DNA of 22,254 nt, from contig DMSQ01000057.1 in NCBI GenBank assembly GCA_003457135.1, forward strand, positions 1,274-23,527. Direction: 5' to 3'. This document shows positions 15,858 through 22,254 of the stretch, piece after piece; the stretch's first letter is position 1; every line of letters starts with the position of its first letter. A program made the position numbers and the translations under genes. Origin of the DNA: Prolixibacteraceae bacterium. GTDB taxonomy: Bacteria; Bacteroidota; Bacteroidia; Bacteroidales; Prolixibacteraceae. The notes beneath the pieces were generated by a model that did no database searches, was not told the origin of the DNA, and was given only the letters and a program-made list of their open reading frames with translations.

Positions 15858-17294
15858 ATGAAGTATCACCTGATTACATTGGGTTGCCAAATGAACCTTT
15901 CCGACAGTGAGCGGGTTAGTTCCGTGCTCGAGAGTATGGGCTATATGCATACCGAACATGAGGAAGAAGCAAATTTGCTTGGTATGCTGGCTTGCTCTGT
16001 CAGGCAAAAACCCATTGATAAGGTTTATAATAAAATTGCACAATGGAACAGATGGAAAAATAATCGAAACTTGGTGACTTTTGTTTCAGGTTGTATTTTA
16101 CCTGCCGATAAGGAAAAATTCCTGAAATCGTTTGACCTTATTTTTCAGATGAGCGAGTTGGCTCAGTTGCCCGAAATGATTCGTGAATATGGTGTTGTAA
16201 CACCTGCCGGACTGAAAACTCCCCAGCCAGTGATGCCCAAAAATGAACATATTTCAGAAATGTGGCATATTAAGCCCAAATATCAGTCAACATACGAAGC
16301 ATTTGTGCCAATCCAGAATGGATGCGACAAGTTTTGCACCTTCTGTGCTGTTCCCTATACGCGTGGACGGGAAGTTTCACGGCCTTCGGGTGAAATTGTT
16401 GAGGAAGTTCGTCAGTTAGTGTGTCAGGGCTATAAATCAATTACGCTTTTAGGACAAAATGTAAATTCGTACGGACTCGACAAAAACGGCAGGGAAATCA
16501 ATTTTACTGAATTGCTCCGGCAGATTGGCGAATATGGAAAAATTTCAGGAGAGGAATTTTGGGTATATTTCACTTCGCCGCATCCTCAGGACATGAACCG
16601 CGAGGTGATTGAAGTAATTGCCGCGTACGATTGCCTGGCCAGGCAAATTCACCTGCCCATGCAAAGCGGCGATGAGCATGTACTAATCAAGATGAACCGC
16701 CGTCATTCGATGGATAAATACCGCCGGATAGTGGCCGACATTCGCGAGTTGATTCCGCAGGCGACCTTATTTACCGATATTATTGTTGGTTTTTCGGGCG
16801 AAGGCGAAGCCGAATTTCAAAATACCTTAGCCGCGATGAACGAATTCAGGTTTAACATGGCTTATATAGCCATGTATTCACCACGGCCGGGAGCTGCCAG
16901 TTTCCGCTGGGAAAACGAAGTTGCACCCGATGATAAAAAAGATCGTTTGCACCGTTCCTCTGAAGTGTTGAAAATTCACTCACGCGAATACAATGAAACT
17001 TTGGTTGGCAAAACGATGCGTGTTTTGATTAATGGAACCGACCGCAAAACAGGCTTTTCGTCCGGACTTACCGAGGGAAAACTAATTGTCAGGCTCGATC
17101 GCCGCGACGATTCGCTAATGGGGAAAATCGTTGATGTTAAAATCACCTCAGCGGCAGATTTTTCTTTAAGTGGAAAGGAAGCCCCTCTAAATCTCCAAGC
17201 CTCATCCCCAACCCTTCTCCACAGGAGAAGGGAGCAGGGCAATGAAGATTCTGAGCATTTTATTCTTAATAGAATTCTGCATGTCAAAAAATAA
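15858..17294 (+). CDS. miaB: MiaB-family tRNA methylthiotransferase with repeat-derived C-terminal tail
   Basis: Radical-SAM methylthiotransferase, expected to convert i6A37 to ms2i6A37 in tRNA. The N-terminal MTTase domain provides Cys10 (LGCQMN), Cys46 (LACSVRQ) and Cys79 (SGC) for the auxiliary 4Fe-4S cluster; the radical SAM motif is Cys156-x3-Cys160-x2-Cys163 (GCDKFCTFC), followed by TRGREVSRP. A C-terminal TRAM domain ends about SLSGKEA (residue 442). The last 36 codons are encoded by a dispersed repeat, not by TRAM sequence. ATG 15858 is preferred over ATG 15816 because the family begins only about 9 residues before the first Cys. The usual NTCSVR is replaced by LACSVR, and the segment around Cys79 (CILPADKEKF) is unlike the standard Bacteroidota MiaB I know, so it may be a divergent subfamily or paralogue. 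It overlaps mtaB by 14 bases. Confidence 0.87.
   Translation: MKYHLITLGCQMNLSDSERVSSVLESMGYMHTEHEEEANLLGMLACSVRQKPIDKVYNKIAQWNRWKNNRNLVTFVSGCILPADKEKFLKSFDLIFQMSELAQLPEMIREYGVVTPAGLKTPQPVMPKNEHISEMWHIKPKYQSTYEAFVPIQNGCDKFCTFCAVPYTRGREVSRPSGEIVEEVRQLVCQGYKSITLLGQNVNSYGLDKNGREINFTELLRQIGEYGKISGEEFWVYFTSPHPQDMNREVIEVIAAYDCLARQIHLPMQSGDEHVLIKMNRRHSMDKYRRIVADIRELIPQATLFTDIIVGFSGEGEAEFQNTLAAMNEFRFNMAYIAMYSPRPGAASFRWENEVAPDDKKDRLHRSSEVLKIHSREYNETLVGKTMRVLINGTDRKTGFSSGLTEGKLIVRLDRRDDSLMGKIVDVKITSAADFSLSGKEAPLNLQASSPTLLHRRREQGNEDSEHFILNRILHVKK
17179..17254 (+). repeat. Hairpin repeat copy R1, inside the miaB 3' end
   Basis: Composite copy. AAGCCCCTCTAAATCTCC (17179-17196) is identical to the start of R3. 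It is followed by CCCTTCTCC-ACA-GGAGAAGGG (17212-17232), a 9-bp stem with 3-nt loop. The end GGCAATGAAGATTCTGA (17238-17254) matches 15 of 17 bases after copy R5. It is translated as the miaB C-terminal tail. Confidence 0.8.
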
Positions 17295-18660
17295 ATCTCC
17301 GCATACCGATTCCTTAAGCCCCCTCTCTGGGAGGGGGTTGGGGGAGGCTTCGGGGGAGGCTGTTGGCTTACGGGTTGCATTCAAAACCCTCGGCTGCCGG
17401 CTCAATCAATACGAAACCGACGCGTTGGTAACCGATTTTGATAAGGCCGGGTATCAACTTGTCAGTTTCGACGAATCGCCCGATGTGGTAGTGGTGAATA
17501 CCTGCACGGTTACCAATCAAAGCGATCAAAAGTCACGGACAGTCATCAGTCAGGCTGCGCGGAAAAATAAAGATGCCGTGGTAGTTGTGACCGGCTGTAT
17601 GGCCAATAATTTCAAGGAAAAGCTTGAAAGCCAGGATAACATCACTTTTGTGGTTGAAAACAACCGGAAGAGTTCGGTCCTTGCACTCGTTGATGCTCAT
17701 TTCTCGGGCGAAATACTTCATCCCAATCAATTACCTCAGGATGTTTTCCGTTACGAGCCCGTTCAGAAAAGCCTGCATACCCGCAGTGCGGTTAAAATTC
17801 AGGATGGATGCGACAATTTCTGCACTTTTTGTATTATCCCAATGGTTCGCGGTCGGGCCGTGTCGCGACCGGTTGCAGATGTATTGGAAAGTGTACGAAA
17901 AACGATCGAAAACGGATTTAAAGAAATAGTGATTACCGGTGTCAACATTGGACGTTACGAAGACGGTGAAACGCGTTTTGAAGATCTTCTGGTGAAAATT
18001 CTCGATGTCCCGGGCGATTTTCGGGTGAGGATTTCGTCACTCGAACCCGATGGTTTTGGCGACCGTTTCGTTGAACTTTTCAGTCATCCGAAGTTGATGC
18101 CACACCTGCATTTGTGTCTTCAAAGCGGATCAGAGAAAACTCTTCTCCGGATGCGCCGGATGTACGATGTAGGGCAATTCCGAAAAACGATCCATCAGTT
18201 CCGGTCGTTTTATCCTGAATTTAATTTCACCACCGACATTATTGTTGGCTTCCCGGGCGAAACGGAAGAAGAATTTCATCAAACTATTGAAGCTGTGAAA
18301 GAATTTAATTTCAGCCATGTTCATACCTTCAAATACTCGGTCAGGAAAGGAACACGTGCCGAACGGCTTGAAAATCACGTTCCGGAGAAAATCAAAACCG
18401 CCCGTTCGTTGCAGATCAGGGAACTTTCAGAAGAAAATAAGCTCCGCTATTACCAAAGCCTGCTCGGTAAAATTCAGAATGTATTGGTTGAAAAAGCTAC
18501 CAAAACCAAGGCTTCAGGCTACGGTGACTTATATGTTCCTGTCGAATTTCAGGGAAAAGACATTCAGAAAAATACGGTACATACCATAAAGCTGACAGGT
18601 TTCTCCGGTGAAGGTGAAAGGTTGGTTTTGGTAGGGGAATTGGTTGGACTTTGTGTTTAA
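17281..18660 (+). CDS. mtaB: MtaB: tRNA t6A37 methylthiotransferase with repeat-derived N-terminal extension
   Basis: Radical-SAM methylthiotransferase expected to make ms2t6A37 in ANN-decoding tRNAs. N-terminal cluster cysteines are Cys39 (TLGCRLN), Cys75 (NTCTVT) and Cys106 (TGC); the radical-SAM motif is Cys177-x3-Cys181-x2-Cys184 (GCDNFCTFC), then VRGRAVSRP. The GCRLNQYETD and NTCTVTNQSDQKSR blocks are typical of MtaB rather than MiaB or RimO. The enzyme core starts at about residue 31 (RVAFKTLGC). The first 30 residues read MSKNKSPHTDSLSPLSGRG and on, and come from repeat copy R2. No start codon lies in frame between the repeat and the core, so the extension must be translated. ATG 17281 is preferred to ATG 17242 because it aligns with the start of the hydratase tag. 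It overlaps miaB, so translational coupling is likely. Confidence 0.9.
   Translation: MSKNKSPHTDSLSPLSGRGLGEASGEAVGLRVAFKTLGCRLNQYETDALVTDFDKAGYQLVSFDESPDVVVVNTCTVTNQSDQKSRTVISQAARKNKDAVVVVTGCMANNFKEKLESQDNITFVVENNRKSSVLALVDAHFSGEILHPNQLPQDVFRYEPVQKSLHTRSAVKIQDGCDNFCTFCIIPMVRGRAVSRPVADVLESVRKTIENGFKEIVITGVNIGRYEDGETRFEDLLVKILDVPGDFRVRISSLEPDGFGDRFVELFSHPKLMPHLHLCLQSGSEKTLLRMRRMYDVGQFRKTIHQFRSFYPEFNFTTDIIVGFPGETEEEFHQTIEAVKEFNFSHVHTFKYSVRKGTRAERLENHVPEKIKTARSLQIRELSEENKLRYYQSLLGKIQNVLVEKATKTKASGYGDLYVPVEFQGKDIQKNTVHTIKLTGFSGEGERLVLVGELVGLCV
17316..17350 (+). repeat. Hairpin repeat copy R2, inside the mtaB 5' end
   Basis: AAGCC (17316-17320) and GGCTT (17346-17350) flank CCCCCTC (17319-17325) and GAGGGGG (17331-17337), a 7-bp stem. 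Nearly the same as R4. Homology with R4 also covers the 35 bases before it, back to the mtaB ATG. Confidence 0.85.
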
Positions 18661-18742
18661 ATGAAATTGAACCCTGGAACAGGTTCCGTTTTCGTCTCAT
18701 CATTTTCGTTTCCGTAGGTTTCACTTACAGCTATTGTTGTTG

Positions 18743-18757
18743 AATCCCTTCGGGATT
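18743..18757. terminator. Small TTCG-type hairpin downstream of mtaB
   Basis: AATCCC (18743-18748) and GGGATT (18752-18757) form a perfect 6-bp stem around TTC, followed by a few T. It may terminate the mtaB transcript, though it is 82 bases past the stop. Confidence 0.35.
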
Positions 18758-18854
18758 TTGGTTGTGCCTTCCTCAGGTTTTTTAATATTAGTCTTTCAAA
18801 AGGCGATTCAAAGTAATAGCTAATGCCATAGTCGCTCAATTATTTCAATTTCAT

Positions 18855-18876
18855 TTTGTCAGATCGGTTCGACAAA
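18855..18876. promoter_or_regulatory. Palindromic operator candidate, copy 1 (TTTGTC-N10-GACAAA)
   Basis: TTTGTC (18855-18860) and GACAAA (18871-18876) are exact reverse complements with a 10-base spacer AGATCGGTTC. The pairing extends by one more T-A pair. The copy at 18887 differs only in the middle. Confidence 0.55.
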
Positions 18877-18886
18877 AGGAAATTTA

Positions 18887-18908
18887 TTTGTCAGATGCAT
18901 TCGACAAA
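18887..18908. promoter_or_regulatory. Palindromic operator candidate, copy 2 (TTTGTC-N10-GACAAA)
   Basis: Same half-sites and spacing as copy 1, with spacer AGATGCATTC (7 of 10 spacer bases identical). The copies start 32 bases apart, about three helical turns, as expected for two regulator dimers on the same face of the DNA. Confidence 0.55.
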
Positions 18909-19065
18909 ATATAAATATATTGTAGGATTGATCTGGCAATAATATATTTAAATCTCTTTGGATCGCAGTAAAAACCTCATTCAGGCCATAAAAACTTTCA
19001 TTACCGGTGAACCAACATCGCCTGTTATTGTCTTATAACTGGCAATATTATCTTTTATTAAATCA

Positions 19066-20631
19066 ATGACCGATATAACTCACACGCACAGGTTGACGGA
19101 AACAAAAACAGTTAAAAATCAAGCTTTCGAATATCAACGGGTTCTTGCTGAATATCGCGATAAACTTGCTTTTGTCAGCTCTCACGGATCAATAGCTGCA
19201 GTTGAAAAACACAGGTCACGCGGAAAGTTGCTGGCCCGTGAACGTATCAATCTATTGGTTGATGAGAAAACTCCTTTTCTGGAACTTTCTTCGTTCGCAG
19301 CATACGATCAATATGAAAATGCATTCCCTTCTGCCGGTATTATTACCGGAATCGGAGTGGTTCATGGCCGTGAGTGCCTGATTATTGCCAACGATGCCAC
19401 CGTGAAAGGAGGAACTTACATTCGCGAAACTATTAAAAAGCATGTTCGGGCGCAGGAAATTGCCCGTCAAAATAAGCTAATCTGCATTTATCTGGTTGAT
19501 TCAGGAGGAATTTATCTTCCGGAACAGGCTCATGTTTTTCCTGACCGTTTCGATTTCGGACGGGTATTTTACAATCAGGCGCGTATGTCGGCCGAAGGAA
19601 TTCCTCAGATTTCGGTGGTGATGGGTTCCTGCACAGCCGGTGGGGCTTACGTTCCGGCCATGAGCGACGAAACCATCATGGTGCGCAACCAGGGTACCAT
19701 TTTTATTGGCGGCCCTCCATTGGTTTTGGCAGCAACCGGCGAAGAAGTAACTCCTGAAGAGTTGGGAGGCGCCGAAGTTCACACCAGTATTTCCGGGGTA
19801 GCCGATCATATTGCTGAAGATGATATTCATGCGCTGAAAATTTGCCGTAAAATAGTAGCCGGATTACCTGTGCCGGAGAAACAGAAACTTGATATTCAAC
19901 CTGTAAAAGAGCCCCATTTTCCTTCAGAAGAATTGTATGGACTTCTGCCAACTGACCTGAAAAAGCCGATCAATGCTCATGCGATTATCGAGAGGCTGAT
20001 AGATGAAAGCGAATTTCAGGAATTCAAGGCCAATTACGGAAAAACGCTGGTTACAGGTTTTGCCCGGATTTGGGGATTTCCAATTGGGATTATAGCCAAC
20101 CAAAGTTTCCTGACTTCCGAAAGTTCACTGAAAGGCGCTCATTTCATTCAATTGTGTGTACAACGTAAAATTCCGCTGCTCTTTTTGCAGAATATTACCG
20201 GCTTCATCGTTGGCAAAAAATACGAACATCAGGGCATTGCCCGCGATGGGGCCAAGCTGATTAATGCTGTGGCAAACGCAACGGTTCCGAAGTTTACAGT
20301 CGTTATTGGCGGTTCGTTTGGAGCCGGAAATTACGCTATGGCTGGCCGTGCGTTCGATCCGCATTTCCTGTTCATGTGGCCGCATTCGCGAATTTCGGTG
20401 ATGGGCGGTGAACAGGCTGCCGGAGTTCTGAAAAGCATTGGCAATAACGGTTCAGCCGACTTGCTGTTGAAACAGTTTAATGAGGAAAGTTCGGCTTATT
20501 ACAGCTCATCCCGTTTATGGGACGATGGCATTATCGATCCGGCAGATACGCGAAAAGTGCTGGCAATGGCTATTTCAGTCTCGCTCAACCGACCATTTGG
20601 AGAGGCAGGATATGGGGTGTTTAGGATGTAA
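19066..20631 (+). CDS. mccB: Methylcrotonyl-CoA carboxylase, carboxyltransferase (beta) subunit
   Basis: Carboxyltransferase that moves CO2 from carboxybiotin to 3-methylcrotonyl-CoA in leucine degradation. At 521 aa it has the usual MCC-beta length. Characteristic blocks are SRGKLLARERI (51-61), DSGGIYLPEQAHVFPDRFDF (145-164), FYNQARMSAEGIPQ (168-181), GSCTAGGAYVPAMSDE (187-202), ELGGAEVHT (232-240), and later QNITGFIVGKKYE and GGEQAAGVL. These fit MCC better than propionyl-CoA carboxylase. The operon context (hydratase and biotin carboxylase next) supports the same. Geranyl-CoA carboxylase is the main alternative. Two tandem palindromes 160-210 bases upstream are candidate operators. The stop is followed at once by repeat copy R3. 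Confidence 0.93.
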   Translation: MTDITHTHRLTETKTVKNQAFEYQRVLAEYRDKLAFVSSHGSIAAVEKHRSRGKLLARERINLLVDEKTPFLELSSFAAYDQYENAFPSAGIITGIGVVHGRECLIIANDATVKGGTYIRETIKKHVRAQEIARQNKLICIYLVDSGGIYLPEQAHVFPDRFDFGRVFYNQARMSAEGIPQISVVMGSCTAGGAYVPAMSDETIMVRNQGTIFIGGPPLVLAATGEEVTPEELGGAEVHTSISGVADHIAEDDIHALKICRKIVAGLPVPEKQKLDIQPVKEPHFPSEELYGLLPTDLKKPINAHAIIERLIDESEFQEFKANYGKTLVTGFARIWGFPIGIIANQSFLTSESSLKGAHFIQLCVQRKIPLLFLQNITGFIVGKKYEHQGIARDGAKLINAVANATVPKFTVVIGGSFGAGNYAMAGRAFDPHFLFMWPHSRISVMGGEQAAGVLKSIGNNGSADLLLKQFNEESSAYYSSSRLWDDGIIDPADTRKVLAMAISVSLNRPFGEAGYGVFRM

Positions 20632-20632
20632 C

Positions 20633-20665
20633 AAGCCCCTCTAAATCTCCCCGTAGGGGAGACTT
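20633..20665 (+). repeat. Hairpin repeat copy R3, intergenic
   Basis: The first 18 bases (20633-20650) are identical to the start of R1. TCTCCCC (20646-20652) and GGGGAGA (20656-20662) form a perfect 7-bp stem around GTA. It begins 2 bases after the mccB stop and is the only one of the six copies outside a coding region. Confidence 0.8.
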
Positions 20666-20712
20666 TGGAGAAGTGAAGTCCCTAAAAGATTAATCATTTA
20701 AGAAAGTAACAA

Positions 20713-21609
20713 ATGCAAAAAGATAAATCTATGCACAGCAATTCCTCAAGCCCCCTCTTTCGGAGGGGGTTGGGGGGAGGCTTTGTTGAATTACACATTG
20801 AAGAGCCGGTTGCGCGAATCATCCTGAACCGACCGGATTGTCACAATGCGTTAATCCTTGAAATGATTACGGAATTGAGTGATGTGCTGGATGAAATTTC
20901 AGGAATGGAAGAATTATTATTCGTGGTTCTCTCCGGAAATGGCCGCTCATTTTGTGCCGGAGTTGATCTAAACTGGTTTTCAGGAGCAGAAGAACGTTCA
21001 CTTGAAGAGAATACAGCCCAATACAAACAGTTGGCCGATGTATTGCTCAAGTTATTTCAATTGCCACAGGTTACGATTGCAAATGTGCATGGTAACGTAT
21101 TTGGTGGCGGCATCGGACTGATGGCTGCCTGCGATTTTGTTCTGGCCGAAGCAAATACCCGGTTCATGTTCAGCGAAGTGAAACTGGGGCTGCTTCCGGC
21201 CACCATTCTGCCTTTTGTCGCCAAACGATTGTCGGTTCAAAATCTCAGAAAATGGATTTTGACCGGAAACTTGTTTGTTGCTGATGAAGCTCATCGGATT
21301 GGTCTGGTTGAGGTTGTTTGCAATGATGGTCAACTGGAAAACACACTGTTGGAATTCATAGCATCATTTGATTTGGCTGCGCCTTCAGCAGTGAAAATGA
21401 CAAAAAACATGATTAATCAGGTAGCTAACGGAAAAGTTGGGATGACTGATACTGAATTGACTGCAACTATTTTGGCTGAAGCTGTTTTATCTCCCAACGG
21501 ACAGATTGGAATTCATGCGTTCCTCGAAAAGCGAAAAAAGCCCCTCTCCAACCTCTCCCCGAAGGGGAAAGGCTTAGGCAATACAGATTCTGAAAATCTG
21601 AACAAATAG
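20713..21609 (+). CDS. liuC: Methylglutaconyl-CoA hydratase-type enoyl-CoA hydratase with repeat-derived ends
   Basis: Crotonase-fold enzyme, expected to hydrate 3-methylglutaconyl-CoA to HMG-CoA, the step after MCC in leucine breakdown. The core spans about residues 24-275: NRPDCHNAL (39-47), SFCAGVDLNW (79-88), oxyanion-hole GNVFGGGIGLMAACD (127-141) and FSEVKLGLLPATILPFV (153-169), the last typical of methylglutaconyl-CoA hydratases. At 298 aa it is about 35-40 residues longer than the family. The excess is at both ends and lies in repeat copies R4 (N-terminal, SSPLFRRGLGGG) and R5 (C-terminal, from LEKRK onward, KPLSNLSPKGKGLG). The familiar C-terminal EKRKPxW motif seems replaced by the R5-derived tail. 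A second in-frame ATG at 20731 also precedes R4. It sits between mccB and the biotin carboxylase gene (4-base gap downstream). Confidence 0.9.
   Translation: MQKDKSMHSNSSSPLFRRGLGGGFVELHIEEPVARIILNRPDCHNALILEMITELSDVLDEISGMEELLFVVLSGNGRSFCAGVDLNWFSGAEERSLEENTAQYKQLADVLLKLFQLPQVTIANVHGNVFGGGIGLMAACDFVLAEANTRFMFSEVKLGLLPATILPFVAKRLSVQNLRKWILTGNLFVADEAHRIGLVEVVCNDGQLENTLLEFIASFDLAAPSAVKMTKNMINQVANGKVGMTDTELTATILAEAVLSPNGQIGIHAFLEKRKKPLSNLSPKGKGLGNTDSENLNK
20748..20783 (+). repeat. Hairpin repeat copy R4, inside the hydratase 5' end
   Basis: Same orientation and layout as R2: AAGCC...GGCTT ends, CCCCCTC (20751-20757) pairing with a G-rich arm around 20763-20769, then TTGGGGGGAGGCTT. It differs from R2 in a few bases and one extra G. 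Translated as part of the N-terminal tag. Confidence 0.85.
21538..21593 (-). repeat. Hairpin repeat copy R5 (inverted), inside the hydratase 3' end
   Basis: AAGCC (21538-21542) and GGCTT (21571-21575) flank CCCC (21557-21560), GAA and GGGG (21564-21567). Read on the minus strand it aligns with R2 and R4, so it is the same family in opposite orientation. The 17 bases after it (21577-21593) match the end of R1 at 15 positions. Confidence 0.75.
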
Positions 21610-21613
21610 GAAC

Positions 21614-22254
21614 ATGCCAAAATTCTTTCAACCCGAAAATGTACGAATCCCAGTATCTTTCACCCCTCCTTTGGAGGGGCAAGGGGGAGGCCGGGGGATT
21701 TTAATAGCCAACCGGGGCGAAATTGCTGTCCGGATTATTCGGGCGGCCAAAAAGAATGGCATTCGTTCGGTGGCAATTTATGCTGTTGATGATGCTGATT
21801 CAATGCATGTATCGCTGGCCGATGAGGCAGTTTTGCTTTCAGGAGAAACTTTGGCTGAAACTTATCTGAATCAGGAAAAGATTATTCAAATTGCTTTGGA
21901 ATCAGAAGCTGATGCCATTCATCCCGGGTATGGATTTCTTTCTGAGAATGCCGGTTTTGCACAAAAAGTGGCCGATGCCGGATTGATTTTTATCGGTCCT
22001 TCTCCTGAAAATATATGGTTGATGGGTGAAAAAAATCAGGCTCTTGACTATGTCCGATCTCTTGGAATTCCTGTGTTGAAATCATTTCGGGGAACCATTA
22101 ACGAAATTCTTCAGCATGCTCCTGAAATGGAATTTCCGGTCATAGTGAAAGCTTCGGGAGGAGGCGGTGGCAAAGGAATGGTGATTTGCAATTCGGTTGA
22201 CGAATTGCTTCCAGCGCTTGAAAAGGCAGAAAGGCAGGCTATCAGTTATTTTGG
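21614..22254 (+). CDS. mccA: Methylcrotonyl-CoA carboxylase biotin carboxylase subunit, 3'-truncated by window
   Basis: ATP-dependent biotin carboxylase that loads CO2 onto biotin for the MCC carboxyltransferase. The frame is open from ATG 21614 through the window end (213 codons visible). It has ILIANRGEIAVRIIRAA (residues 29-45), AIHPGYGFLSEN and the ATP-grasp glycine loop KASGGGGGKGM. The biotinyl domain, if fused, would lie beyond the window. Family members normally begin 3-6 residues before ILIANRGEIA; here 28 residues precede it, and residues about 16-28 (FTPPLEGQGGGRG) are encoded by repeat copy R6. It begins 4 bases after the hydratase stop, so it is in the same operon. The MCC assignment rests on operon context, since biotin carboxylases of different acyl-CoA carboxylases look alike. 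Confidence 0.9.
   Translation, partial: MPKFFQPENVRIPVSFTPPLEGQGGGRGILIANRGEIAVRIIRAAKKNGIRSVAIYAVDDADSMHVSLADEAVLLSGETLAETYLNQEKIIQIALESEADAIHPGYGFLSENAGFAQKVADAGLIFIGPSPENIWLMGEKNQALDYVRSLGIPVLKSFRGTINEILQHAPEMEFPVIVKASGGGGGKGMVICNSVDELLPALEKAERQAISYF
21661..21692 (+). repeat. Hairpin repeat copy R6, inside the mccA 5' end
   Basis: CCCCTCC (21663-21669), loop TTT, GGAGGGG (21673-21679) form a perfect 7-bp stem, followed by CAAGGGGGAGGC, aligning with the TTGGGGGGAGGC of R4. The stem region is read in a different frame from R4 (PPLEGQ against PLFRRG). Confidence 0.8.

Larger units (their letters stand above)
18661..19065. other. Intergenic region between mtaB and the leucine operon
   Basis: A 405-base stretch without a supported gene. 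It holds a small hairpin at 18743-18757 and two tandem palindromes at 18855-18908, and it should carry the promoter of mccB. TATCTTTT at 19049-19056 differs from the -7 consensus only in its last base but is just 10 bases from the ATG. Confidence 0.7.

Noticed and set aside
18657..18839. A 60-codon minus-strand frame in the mtaB-mccB spacer
   Set aside because: It spans the TTCG hairpin and overlaps the mtaB stop, has no recognisable domain or start signal, and is more likely open by chance.
17179..21692. The repeats as ends of an insertion sequence or a MITE with transposase
   Set aside because: No transposase gene, target-site duplication or paired long inverted ends was seen; copies vary in length and composition.

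Overview
The window looks like chromosomal DNA from a Bacteroidota species, probably a Bacteroidales/Marinilabiliales-type organism. This is an inference from protein flavour, from TAnnTTTG-type -7 promoter elements instead of sigma70-type boxes, and from G/C-rich hairpin repeats of a kind I associate with this phylum. Most genes are on the + strand and have clear housekeeping or catabolic roles.

Layout. 1-6.24 kb: the 3' part of glutaminyl-tRNA synthetase, a GH16 beta-glucanase lipoprotein, cyclopropane fatty acid synthase, a minimal DEAD-box helicase, and a slipin translationally coupled to an Mth938/DUF498 protein. 6.4-8.0 kb: an intact YifB/ComM-type AAA ATPase. 8.0-11.2 kb: an AT-rich accessory island. 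It holds an N-terminally truncated ORF6N protein that begins at a long perfect hairpin, a minus-strand pair (HExxH metalloprotease and a two-TM membrane protein), and a decayed fragment of a second yifB. 11.26-14.1 kb: a Tat-exported aldo/keto reductase and a complete hipBA toxin-antitoxin operon preceded by three copies of a TGTTGG-N6-CCAACA palindrome, one of them on the -7 box. 14.1-18.7 kb: a TrmN6-type methyltransferase, an FNR-type flavoprotein and two adjacent radical-SAM methylthiotransferases (MiaB-type and MtaB). 19.07 kb to the end: a leucine-degradation operon (methylcrotonyl-CoA carboxylase beta subunit, methylglutaconyl-CoA hydratase, biotin carboxylase subunit cut by the window end), preceded by two tandem TTTGTC-N10-GACAAA palindromes.

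The most unusual signal is a family of 30-50 bp G/C-rich hairpin repeats (core like AAGCCCCCTC...GAGGGGG...GGAGGCTT) present six times between 17.18 and 21.69 kb. Five of the six lie inside genes, always at a terminus, and are translated: the C-terminus of MiaB, the N-terminus of MtaB, both termini of the hydratase, and the N-terminus of the biotin carboxylase. In mtaB and the hydratase the homology extends back to the start codon, so two unrelated enzymes carry a homologous N-terminal tag. The C-terminal tails of MiaB and the hydratase also share flanking sequence. This resembles, in principle, the protein-coding palindromic elements of Rickettsia, but with a bias for gene ends.

No rRNA, tRNA, CRISPR array or intact insertion sequence was found.
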